64,000 nucleotides of DNA, taken from assembly GCA_030295235.1 (NCBI GenBank), contig AP026133.1, forward strand, positions 620,001 through 684,000, in the 5' to 3' direction. The translations under genes and the position numbers were made by a program. The stretch comes from Fistulifera solaris (Eukaryota; Bacillariophyta; Bacillariophyceae; Naviculales; Stauroneidaceae). The notes under the pieces are model-generated. The model was not told where the DNA came from, ran no database searches, and was given only the letters and a program-made list of their open reading frames with translations. Of the stretch, positions 54,035 to 64,000 are shown one piece after another (positions within the stretch are counted from its first letter, which is position 1; every line of letters starts with the position of its first letter).

Positions 54035-55331
54035 TTAATAACGGTCCACGTCGGGAGGAACTTCGACGGGTACTCGAACGGGGATCATTTGCGGCTGGCG
54101 TTGCATATTTTGTAAGCCCACGAGCGCTCCGGAACTGCAACACATCTTTTGAAGCCAAAATCACAACAGATTTCGGGGCGATTGCAATCAAAGTTGCTTT
54201 CGCAAGTGTCCTTTAATAGATCTCCTCCCATGAGTTTTTCGAAAAAGTTCATTGGTTTCGGTTCTTTCTTGGCCGACGCAGCGGCAGTGGCTGCTTCAGA
54301 GGCGAGTTCTTTTGTTTTTCGCCCATTTCTTTAATTTGCGATTGGAGTTGCAAAAACTCTTCTGGTGTCAAAGCTTTGAGTCCAAACTTCATTCGTGACT
54401 TGTTCTTAGTTTCCAATGCATTCCAATCAAGACCAGGGTACTGGTCGTTGACCACGTGATTCTCTTCATTTTCATCGCTCGTTGCTTCAAATGCAAACAA
54501 ACTAGACGAATCTGGATCCGAAAAGAGTCGAACTTGTTGCTGGAACGGAGTCACCATGTTGGGTGAATCGCCTTCCGCGAGACGAAATACATGCTCCAAA
54601 CTATCATCCCGCGAAAAACTCGGAACAGTGACCGTGTGTTGCTGCTTGAGTGCTTCAATGACTCCTTCTTTTGGCTGGATGGGCATGTTATTCATCAATA
54701 AATGTTCAATGCGATGTTGCACGATTTCCCCCGTCACTTGACTGATTTCGTATACGGATATTCCGTCCACGTGCAAAGTCGTTCGACTTCCACCAAAGAT
54801 TTCACGTGGAATCACTTCCGCATTCCAGTGAATACGAATATTCTGGCGTGCCTTATCGAAACACATGCGGAACGTCAAGGTCGATCTGGCGGGGCAATAG
54901 ATGAAGCGCACCAAGGCATGGAGAATGCGAAAGCTGTTTTTGTAAGCAGAAAGGCCGTGTACTTTCACTCCGGAAGGATCCACGACTTCGATATCACTCG
55001 AATAAATATTAAAGTTCGGTTGTTTCGTCAAAATATCGGGATAATCGTTTCGTAATATATCCAGAGCCCGTCCTACGCGCAATTCAAACTCCTCCTTGTT
55101 GCCCTGACACGAGTCGTAACCCTTTTTGGCGAGAGAACGAGCCATAAAGCGGTTGACCGACGGTACATAGCGCGGAAAGGATGACGATTGATGAAATGCG
55201 AATGACGAAGGAACCGTTGATTGTAAGAGAAAGGTAGCCGAAAGAGCTGCCGTAGCAAATACAAAGCACCTTCGCACGGTGCTTTGCTTTCGTTTCCGGC
55301 GATATGACATTGTGTGTGTTCGTTCGTCCAT
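54035..55331 (-). CDS. Plastid DUF2358 protein with Cys-rich C-terminal tail
   Basis: Start at the ATG at 55331 (an alternative is the in-frame ATG at 55310). After a basic start come a hydrophobic signal (CFVFATAALSATFLLQ) and SSFAFHQ, a diatom plastid-import site. Residues about 85-225 form a DUF2358 (NTF2-like) domain: LDILRNDYPDILTKQPNFNI, YSSDIEVVDPSGVKVHGL, FDKARQNIRIHWNAEVIPRE. Two missing bases (T5 54315-54319 and T4 54147-54150 on the plus strand) extend it through an Ala-rich linker to NFFEKLMGGDLLKDTCESNF, DCNRPEICCDFG, KKMCCSSG and a stop at 54035; the repaired protein is 432 aa. The Cys motif may bind metal or form disulfides. Role unknown. Confidence 0.82.
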
Positions 55332-55781
55332 GTTGCTTCTAATTTTTTGTAGATTGTGCTCGAATAGCTTTGCAATGAAGAGCTACAAGTCAATTAGAAT
55401 GATTCACTGCTGATTGTGAGAGAGGATCAACACCAACCTGACACCAATCGTATGCTTTTACTTTCTCGAGAATACGACGAAGAATGCGATTTGCCTCGGT
55501 CGAACAGCCGTCGAACCGAAGCGAGAGCCGCTCACGTGGCCGAATTTCGGAAGGAATGAAATTGGCACGCGGTCAGACACGCAGCAGAAGCATCCGCACC
55601 TTCAATGCTGACTCATCACTCGTGATCCAATTCGATTCGGCGACTGGCAATTTGTTGCCTTTTTTCGTTGCAACATTTCGATAAACATATTTTTGTATCG
55701 TCACCTTGCACTCTTTTCTAACAATGATACTACGTCGATGCCCTCATTTCACTCTCTGGTTCTTTGCAGGGGCCTAGGAGA
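55332..55781. other. Divergent promoter region, DUF2358 / glycosyltransferase
   Basis: 450 bp between divergent genes. A TTTGCAG just before 55770 could be a splice acceptor for an upstream 5' exon of the glycosyltransferase. No other structure is seen. Confidence 0.35.
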
Positions 55782-57038
55782 ATGAGTTGGAGTAATCCGT
55801 GGCGCCAAGGCTTTCGAAAGTCGACACTTCTACGCCTTTCGATTGCTCTTGTCTCTTTACTCTTGTTGGGAACGAATATTCTTACTGCTTTTCGCGGCGT
55901 ACGCATCCATCCAAGTCATCTTGCCTTCCAAGAAAACGATCTTTTACAGCGGCACGAGTACTCCAATCATACAGCTGATGCAATAAAGCTCCCACCTTTC
56001 ACTCCACAAGAATCTTTTGGTGCGTGTGCACTGATTTTGAATCAGAATCATCGTATCACGGAATGGATTGCCTATCACTACTTTGCTTTACCGATGCGTA
56101 CTTTGATTGTGGCGTATGATCCCAAAAGCACACAACGCGCGACCAACTTGTTGCATCGATGGCGCACCGTCATCGATATCGTCGAATGGGAAGAAGACGA
56201 CTATTTACCAGCGAATTGGTCGGATGGAATCACCCGGCAAACATTCTGGGCGAAACCCGTCGAATCAGTCATTTACGAAAACCGACAAATTTATTTTATG
56301 CAAGAATGTACGCTGGCGATGGCGGCCAAGAATGTTTCTCGTGTCATCCACCACGATGTCGACGAATACTTGCGCATTCATACCAAGGTAGTCCAGGGAT
56401 ATGATACGACCCATCCGGGGCATATTACCGAGTTTCTCAATCAAAAGAATAATACAATATCGGACATTGTTCCGGGATGGTCGCTCAATGCGAGTTGCTG
56501 GGTGTTTCATCGCCTTTTGTTTACTCCGATGCGAAAAGACTGGTCTACGGAACAGCAATCCATCTACCAAAAAAATGATCTTCCTTGGGTCCGCCCAATG
56601 CACTTTGAAACTTTGCGATATCGTTACCGGAATGCACATATTCAACAAACTGGAAAAGGAATACTTCAGCTGAATCACATACCATCCACTGTTCTCTTTC
56701 GTCGAGAGAACTTTTTCGACAAGTGGTTGAAAGTACACAATCCGCTGGGACGATCTCTGTGTCAAGGTCCTTGGCCATTGTCGTCCACTCCGTTGATATT
56801 GAATCATTATACGGGTAGTTATGAGGCGTACTTGTACGCGGCACAATGGGATCCGCGTTTCCAAGACCGCACCGAGTGGGAACGGCGGACGGCTCATGGA
56901 AAAGGTGTTCCCCGTTTGGAGGAGGGCATCACTAACTGGGTCGCTGCTTTTGTGGCGTGGCTTTCCGAACCGGTGGCGCGGGCGTTAATGAGTGACGCCG
57001 GTTGGAGGGATGAATGGAATCTTGGGCACGATGCATGA
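55782..57038 (+). CDS. Golgi-type glycosyltransferase, GT92-like
   Basis: 418 aa from the ATG at 55782. The N-terminus MSWSNPWRQGFRKSTLLRLS leads into a signal-anchor helix (IALVSLLLLGTNILTAF), giving type II topology. The catalytic part has the GT-A outline of GT92/DUF23: ACALILNQNHRITEWIAYHY, LIVAYDPKSTQRATNLL, WEEDDYLPANWSDG, HHDVDEYLRI (DxD-like metal site), CWVFHRLLFTP and LILNHYTGSYEAYL. Transfer of a hexose onto a protein- or lipid-linked glycan in the Golgi is inferred; the donor and acceptor are unknown. The frame is intact. An upstream exon cannot be excluded. Confidence 0.75.
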   Translation: MSWSNPWRQGFRKSTLLRLSIALVSLLLLGTNILTAFRGVRIHPSHLAFQENDLLQRHEYSNHTADAIKLPPFTPQESFGACALILNQNHRITEWIAYHYFALPMRTLIVAYDPKSTQRATNLLHRWRTVIDIVEWEEDDYLPANWSDGITRQTFWAKPVESVIYENRQIYFMQECTLAMAAKNVSRVIHHDVDEYLRIHTKVVQGYDTTHPGHITEFLNQKNNTISDIVPGWSLNASCWVFHRLLFTPMRKDWSTEQQSIYQKNDLPWVRPMHFETLRYRYRNAHIQQTGKGILQLNHIPSTVLFRRENFFDKWLKVHNPLGRSLCQGPWPLSSTPLILNHYTGSYEAYLYAAQWDPRFQDRTEWERRTAHGKGVPRLEEGITNWVAAFVAWLSEPVARALMSDAGWRDEWNLGHDA

Positions 57039-57289
57039 AGTTCAAGAGTCGTCGGCACACATTGATGTTGAGCTAGTTCGTAATTATCAAGATTAACTTA
57101 GTGTCTACTGTGAAACTCAGGGGAATGGTGAAAGAGTCTTCGATATGGTAGTTTGACTATCTTGGCACAAAAGGCTTGAAAAAGTGGGATAAACAACCGT
57201 TTTGCTTTGGCTGAAGGATCAGGCGCAATACAAACCAAGAAAGCTGCGCAAAACGTCCTAGTGCTGCGTATTGTCGACATTTTACACTT

Positions 57290-57613
57290 TTAGAACGGCA
57301 GATACAGTTCACCTCGCGAGTAAAGTCGGAGCATTTCGTAGCCGTATGCTCCTGTAAACCCGGCGATCGATACCAGCGTGATTATTGGAATAAACAAGTC
57401 GCGCTCTTTTTGCGGTGTGGTGGTTGACAAGGGCTTTTCCTGCAAGGATTTTAAGAGCTTGATATTGTCTTTCGCTTGATTTTTCGTAACGCCAGTTTCT
57501 TCATTCCATCCATCATCCGATGCTTTCAACGTACGTATGGCTTTCCTGGCGCGTGGATGAGGCATGACAAAACTCTCGACACTTATCCAGAGGAAGAGCG
57601 ACAAAACAGCCAT
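57290..57613 (-). CDS. Small plastid-targeted membrane protein
   Basis: 107 aa if started at the ATG at 57613 (MAVLSLFLWISVESFVMPHP); in-frame ATGs further upstream at 57658 and 57646 are possible. The start forms a signal peptide ending in ESFVMP, an ASAFAP-like plastid site, followed by a basic transit-like stretch. The mature part has one transmembrane helix near the C-terminus (LFIPIITLVSIAGFTGAYGY) and ends GELYLPF. I do not recognise the family; the layout resembles small thylakoid or envelope proteins. Confidence 0.65.
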   Translation of the reverse strand: MAVLSLFLWISVESFVMPHPRARKAIRTLKASDDGWNEETGVTKNQAKDNIKLLKSLQEKPLSTTTPQKERDLFIPIITLVSIAGFTGAYGYEMLRLYSRGELYLPF

Positions 57614-58187
57614 AGATTTGCACCTAGTTCGTCGTACTGGCCTCATTGGAGCAAGCATGAGGAATATTTTTGTGGCAAATGAAGCTTCTTGGGCTTTGCG
57701 TCGATAAATCAATTGCAAATGCTTAACTAGATTAACAATAACAACACCAATAACAACAATCATCATTTTTTTGTCGAAACAGTACTCTTTGTGTCAGTGC
57801 GACTTTGATTTTCGATAGTAAATCTCTTCACTTGTGAAAATCTAGCGTAAGTACTCTAATATTGCTTACACAGACTGACTCAAAGCCACGGTACACACTT
57901 AATGTGCGTTATCCGTTGATGTTTATTGACTTCTAGAGCAATATGCGCCTCGCGCTGCGTTTTGCTGGCAAAACGCAACGTGCACCGCCAGCGGAGAATG
58001 AATATTAAAAAGCTCAATCATTCTTGTCAAAAAGTTGTTTTGTATACCGATTTGTCTTACTTGTTTGACACATTAGAGGGTTTCGGGCGAACTAGAGCAA
58101 GGAATAGCGAAACGTTGAAGCGCAACTAAATTCAATTTGCACGCGGCGAACTTTCTCCAGCGGTGTGTCTTTTGACGCGACAAAACA
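57614..58187. other. Divergent intergenic region
   Basis: Between the small plastid protein and the coiled-coil protein genes. Contains a perfect hairpin GCGTTTTGCTGGCAAAACGC at 57957-57976. No gene is supported. Confidence 0.4.
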
Positions 58188-60243
58188 ATGAATCCGCCCG
58201 GCTTGCGTTTGGAAGAGAAGAAAAGCGCCGACGAAATCCGATCCCAAATTTCTTACAAATCGACACAGAGCAGTAGATCCTCGGTACTGCAACGAGCACG
58301 AGCCTACAACCGTCGCATCGACGAACAAAAGCAAAACGAAGACAACAGACGAGCCATGTCGTTAGAACGCCGAAGCGACGACGGGAGTGCTCCTGTAGAT
58401 ACATCTCCACCTCGATCAAAGTCAGCAGGACGTACTACTCAACAACAACAAGTGCAAAGTGCGAGTTCGGCTTTGACGAAACACCAGAGCCGTGCGAAAG
58501 CCTTGGAGAGCGTCCGACGCGATTCGAGATTACGGTCAATTAATCACGATCTGTCGACAAAACGAACCACAGAAGTGCAGCCGATGCAAAGGAATTCTTT
58601 AATACCCGCTGCTTCCGAAAACCGAATCACTCAAGAGAATCTTTTCGGGTCGCCGGATGCGGACAAGATCACCGCTGCCCGCCAGCAGCGTTCACAAAGT
58701 AATCCCCGACAAAGTTTCAGCACGAACAACTCGGCAGATAAGCCAGCTCATTCACCTCAACCACCTGGAAAGGAAATCATACAAGAAGACCAAGGACGTG
58801 TTCAAGAAAATCCTATAATTACGCCCGAATTGCTCGTGGAAGCGCTTTCGGGACATGAGGATGGGCTCCTGGCAATTGCGGAAAAACTGATGGAACACTA
58901 TGATTCAGGGTACGACGCAATGGGCGAAGCCATTATTGATGCCTTTGCGGATGTACAGAAGCTTTTTCAGCATGTGGTAGAAGCCGCGCATATGGAAGGG
59001 GCTGCTTTTGAAGCGAGTCGGCGTGAGAATGAAACCGCCGAGCGAAAAGGAGATTCTATCGGCAAAGAGGAAGGAATTGAGAGTCCCAACGACGCTCCAA
59101 TGACACCATCCACACCACAAGGGGGGCCTTCAAGGCACGATGAGTTTATCGATCAGGATGTTCAAGATATACTGCAAGAAGCGATTAAGAAAGGAAATGT
59201 GTTTCGTGACGCCAATCGTCACACGGAATGCTTTCAACTCTTTGAAAGCGCTTGCCAGGCTGCGTCGTCGCTCTTGCCTGTTGATTCCGATCATCGTGGC
59301 CGTTTGCAGCTCAGTCTCGCTCGCGCCGAATCCATGAGCCACGATCGAGCTTGCGCCATTTTACGGTACGCCATGGATGACGTACTACGGTCCAATATCC
59401 GAGCCGCCAAAACACCGCTCTTTGATGTGAGTAAGCGCGCGGACGTTGTTTTATCGAGGCCGGTAGTACACCCGAGTATTACGGCCAGTCGACAACCTTT
59501 GGGCGTTGTACAAAGTTCGGATGAAGCCTTGGCGAGTTTAATGGAAGAGATGAAAGAAATTTTGAGCGCACCGGTTTATAATGACACACCACTACAGGCT
59601 GTGGCCGGTCGATTTTGGGCAGCACTCCACGATGCCCAGAAAATGCAGCAGAAAAACGAGGAGCGTTTGGAGCACAATTTGGGAAAACTGAAGGGGGAAT
59701 TTCTTTTGGCTCGTGCGGTAAGTAATTGAATGAAAGCTTTCACGTGAAGCGAAACTCAACTTGGTCTCACAATGATGTTTTCGGTCACAGGAATGGGAAG
59801 AAAAGTTAAATCAATCTACCGAGATGGCAGAATCTTGGAAGGAACGATACGAGCAATTAAAAGAGCTACGTAGGGCCGATGGGTATATGGACCAAGCGCG
59901 GTCGTTCGCTAGTCGTATGTCGGAAAATGTCGGCCACGAAGATCAAACTCACGAAGCACCTAGCTTGTTTGGAACCGTCAAAAACTTTTCAACTCCGGCT
60001 AAAGCTGCTTCTGTAGCATCCTTTAGTAGCGGATTAGCGCAACAGGCAAAAACGTTGGTATCGCAAATGAATAGCTTCAATTGCAGCACAATGAATGAAA
60101 GAACAGGACCGACTGTCGCCTCTGAGATTGTTGAAGATGAAGCTGTAGAGAATGAGGAAGCGGTACTCGAAATCAGTCATTCAAAATCCAGGCAGCAGCG
60201 GACCACGTACTCGCGTTCTCCACAACGATCAGCGGATATTTGA
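58188..60243 (+). CDS. Coiled-coil protein with MIT/TPR-like segment (2 exons)
   Basis: Exons 58188-59717 and 59791-60243 with a 73-bp GT-AG intron; 660 aa. The first ~200 residues are disordered, Ser/Arg/Gln-rich (RSVLQRARAYNRRI, SLERRSDDGSAPV). A helical segment follows (LLVEALSGHEDGLLAIAEKL, MEHYDSGYDAMGEAIIDAFA), then a helical-hairpin region that resembles MIT/TPR domains (DILQEAIKKGNVFRDANRHT, ECFQLFESACQAASSLLP, RGRLQLSLARAESMSHDRAC). The C-terminal part is coiled coil (EWEEKLNQSTEMAESWKERY) and a Ser-rich tail. A role in trafficking or cytoskeleton would fit but is not shown; I do not recognise the gene. Confidence 0.7.
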
Positions 60244-60737
60244 TGCTGAAAGCGTAATCTTTGTCATTTGTGTTTGTGTAGACTAGGCTAGTCTAACCTA
60301 GGCTCCGTTTTCCAGTTCCCATTCGGTGACTCGAATTTACAAGAGTATTTTAATTTTTTTAAACGTGTCCTTTTAGTATTCCTTTTGGACGATTTTTATC
60401 ATTTAGGGCATGTTAGAAACGGAAATTAATTCATTAACGGCATCAACCATGAGTGTTAATGTGCTTATCAAGACTTGCTCTAAATGGTAAAAGGTAGACT
60501 ACTTGACCGAGTGCAGTTGATTTCACGGGTGAAGTGAAATTGGTCGTGGTCGAGCATTACCGGGACTGCGATGCCCTTTTAGTCACGTCAAGTCACACCT
60601 AAGTTGCTTAGCGCGCGAGCCGCGTCGTCTTTCCGTTGTTATGGCTTTCGGCATCAACAAGTCGCGACCCAAAACGACGTTTGCCCTCATTTTTAGTTGC
60701 CAATGATTGCCTCTACGTGTCTCTTTCTATTGAGAAA
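60244..60737. other. Intergenic region
   Basis: AT-rich 3' sequence of the coiled-coil gene followed by the promoter of the next gene. An ATG at 60641 starts a short frame (MAFGINKSRPKTTFALIFS) that ends before the next gene; it might be a 5' exon, but no splice connects it convincingly. Confidence 0.35.
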
Positions 60738-61960
60738 ATGAAAAAACCTCCGCTTCCCAGTCTAGAATCAATTTCTTCACCGCGATGGTGGTCGGATGCA
60801 TTTGTCAGTGAGCAAGCCGACGCTTTGTGTTCGGTTGTGGCTGGAGCCGTTACCTTCGGATCGACTTTGGCTTTTTCAACCTGGACGCAATGGAGAATTC
60901 TGGGGATACAAACCGGAACACCCGGGCCTGCTCCGTACGTGACTGACGTGTCATTTCTTTGTGCTGCCATGAAATGAGTCTCATATCATATCTTCCCTGA
61001 ATTTGTTTCGGAAAGGTCTGTCGTAGGAATGGCCTCGGTGTGTCTCGCCTCGTGGGCGTGCCATCAAGCTGCCTTATTTACACTGTTCAGTCGAGATCAC
61101 ATTCGATCTTCTTATAGCAATAATCGCGTCATCGATATTTCTAATCAACTTCGATCGAGTTGGACTTCCTGGCGACAAGAACAACAACGTGTTGCCATGG
61201 CGTACGATCGTCGCTATCGCGATGATCATGTCGATGCCAGATACTTTCGACTTCCCATGCATACCATACGAGTGTAAGTACAACCTGCGGTATTGTCAGT
61301 GACGCTATAACAGAATCATATCTTACCACTCTTCTTTTAAGGTGCGCCATTGGTGTCCTGGCATTCAAACTGATGGGTGGAAGATTTTGGGCTATTTCTC
61401 CGAGTAGTTACGCGAACATTGGATCTTTTGCTCGACAAAGCATACCTGCTACCGAACGATACGCGACTCCGGCAGAGCGCTTGAAATTAGATCGCATTGG
61501 ACGAATATGGGGATGCCATACCTGTGGTTCGAGATCCCGGTCATTTGTGGGCGATCACATGCCTCCTAAATCGGTCGCGGAAACGATGATGAAACGACGC
61601 AAGCTATTCTTCTTGAAACCAAAGCCGGTGAGCTTTCGCTTCTATCCGCAATGTGAAAGATGCTCGAGTCAACAGGGCAGTATTTTATCTAGAGCGACAC
61701 AACAACTTCGATTAAGTCGCAAGAAAGGTTTTCAGCTTCACAAGGATCGGGCCAATGCGTACTTTCATGGACACAAATTTCGACTCGTACATCATTTAGC
61801 TGGTGCTGCCGTTGCTGGCATATCCATTGGCGGAAGCAATCAAGATATCATGGACGGGAATCGTAGTCGATTTCGCAAGATTGAAAAACAAATAGAAAAG
61901 GACTTGCGTGTGGCATGGAAAACAGGTGTGAAACGGGCTTTGCAGCTAGTGTCTCCTTGA
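60738..61960 (+). CDS. Membrane protein with paired CxxC and GDHMPP motif
   Basis: Start at the ATG at 60738 (MKKPPLPSLESISSPRWWSD). Exon 1 contains a hydrophobic segment (ALCSVVAGAVTFGSTLAF). The first splice (about 60938 to 61016) cannot be placed in frame, perhaps because of an indel; exon 2 continues VVGMASVCLASWACHQAALF to 61273, an intron 61274-61341 follows, and exon 3 runs to 61960. Exon 3 encodes another hydrophobic stretch (CAIGVLAFKLMGGRFWAI), then GCHTCGSRSRSFVGDHMPPK and FYPQCERCSSQQGS. Two CxxC pairs bracketing a D-H-PP motif look like a treble-clef/HNH-type zinc site. A later hydrophobic stretch LVHHLAGAAVAGISIGG precedes a charged tail. Function unknown. Confidence 0.65.
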
Positions 61961-62117
61961 TCTTTGCATGATAATTTGCCCCACACAAGCAAATGATCAA
62001 TTAAGCAATACAATAGGTTGTAAAAGTTTTTCGACAGCTACCACGCCCGGGACTATTCTTTAGCGTGAAAACTTTGATAAACAACAAAAATTTTGGCAAC
62101 AACAGGTCTATATTTAC

Positions 62118-63555
<1,438 letters not shown>

Positions 63556-63610
63556 GATTCTCACAAACAATACAGTTCGTTCTATTGAAGTAGAATGAAG
63601 CGAGCGTTCG

Positions 63611-63808
63611 ATGACGGCGGTTCTTGCCGATCGACTCTTCGTGTTTTCGCTTTGCCGTGCGAGTGTCGCCGCCGCCGCGAGGAAAACGCCAAGCAAGTTC
63701 AAAAATCGGGTTCCTTTTGCTGCGGCATCTTTGCAATCTCCTGCTTCAACGCGCGTCGCGCGATTGAGTGCGCGGCATGAGAGGACATTGTCTCGTGACT
63801 GGATTTGA
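63611..63808 (+). CDS. Short ORF divergent from hemF, doubtful
   Basis: 65 codons, Ala/Arg/Ser-rich (MTAVLADRLFVFSLCRASVA, ARKTPSKFKNRVPFAAASLQ). It could be a transit-peptide-like first exon of a gene running off the window to the right, or a chance frame. There is no domain. Confidence 0.2.
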   Translation: MTAVLADRLFVFSLCRASVAAAARKTPSKFKNRVPFAAASLQSPASTRVARLSARHERTLSRDWI

Positions 63809-64000
63809 GTCTTGTTCATAAAGAAGCATCAATTCTTTACTTACTACTATTTTACATGAAAAACATGTTTGTCCAAAATCTCTGTAACGACAAAGCATTC
63901 CATGTTTCCAAGTTCAAACAATAGCTCTCTGAATCCAATGGATTCACAGGAAGTTGATGAAGGGGCAGATGAACTGAAAAACCTGCAAAGAGCAAACAAA
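63809..64000. other. Right end, nothing supported
   Basis: No feature visible beyond a possible continuation of a rightward gene near 63960-64000. Confidence 0.3.

Noticed and set aside
57957-57976. Perfect hairpin GCGTTTTGCTGGCAAAACGC considered as tRNA arm or terminator
   Set aside because: No cloverleaf can be built around it and no T tract follows; left as an unexplained hairpin.

Overview
The window looks like nuclear DNA of a photosynthetic stramenopile, most probably a pennate diatom close to Phaeodactylum tricornutum (an inference from gene content, not a database match). The reasons are: short GT-AG introns of about 55-166 bp; plastid-targeted proteins whose signal peptide ends in an F-containing ASAFAP-like site (SFA-F, FAFAP, SFVP); a secreted VWD / SdrD-like repeat protein; families common in diatoms such as DUF2358 and expanded HMG-box genes; and intermediate GC content. 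No rRNA, tRNA, CRISPR or bacterial operon structure is visible.

Left flank (1-11636): a secreted protein of unknown function; a membrane-anchored pepsin-like protein that has lost both catalytic aspartates; a probable peroxisomal enoyl-CoA hydratase/isomerase; two tandem 80-bp palindromic MITE-like elements; a membrane thioredoxin-like protein; and the 5' part of a large 11-exon secreted protein (signal peptide, VWD, eight cystine-knot-like Cys repeats, eight SdrD-B-like repeats).

Centre (11637-51580): a direct tandem duplication of about 19.5 kb. Unit 1 is 11637-31140 and unit 2 is 31141-51580. Each unit carries the 3' half of the SdrD-like gene, a mitochondrial-type ribosome recycling factor, a BaiN/HI0933-type FAD oxidoreductase, an endonuclease-G-like nuclease, three paralogous HMG-box genes (called A, B, C here), a PI-PLC-X domain protein and the 3' part of a PPR-like gene. 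The breakpoints lie in an intron of the SdrD-like gene and in an exon of the PPR gene, so the whole SdrD-like gene exists only at the left edge and the whole PPR gene only at the right edge. Unit 2 also holds a 978-bp terminal-inverted-repeat element that is absent from unit 1, where the empty site is visible. This may be a real segmental duplication or two haplotypes joined in tandem by the assembly.

Right flank (51581-64000): a degenerate ~200-bp repeat array, a plastid DUF2358 protein with a Cys-rich tail, a GT92-like glycosyltransferase, a small plastid-targeted membrane protein, an MIT/TPR-like coiled-coil protein, a membrane protein with paired CxxC and a GDHMPP motif, and three-exon plastid coproporphyrinogen III oxidase.

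One caution governs the whole annotation. Many otherwise convincing genes are broken by single-base indels, mostly in homopolymers, including in single-copy regions. This looks like uncorrected long-read consensus error more than real pseudogenisation. I give gene spans as if these breaks were repaired, and list each break.
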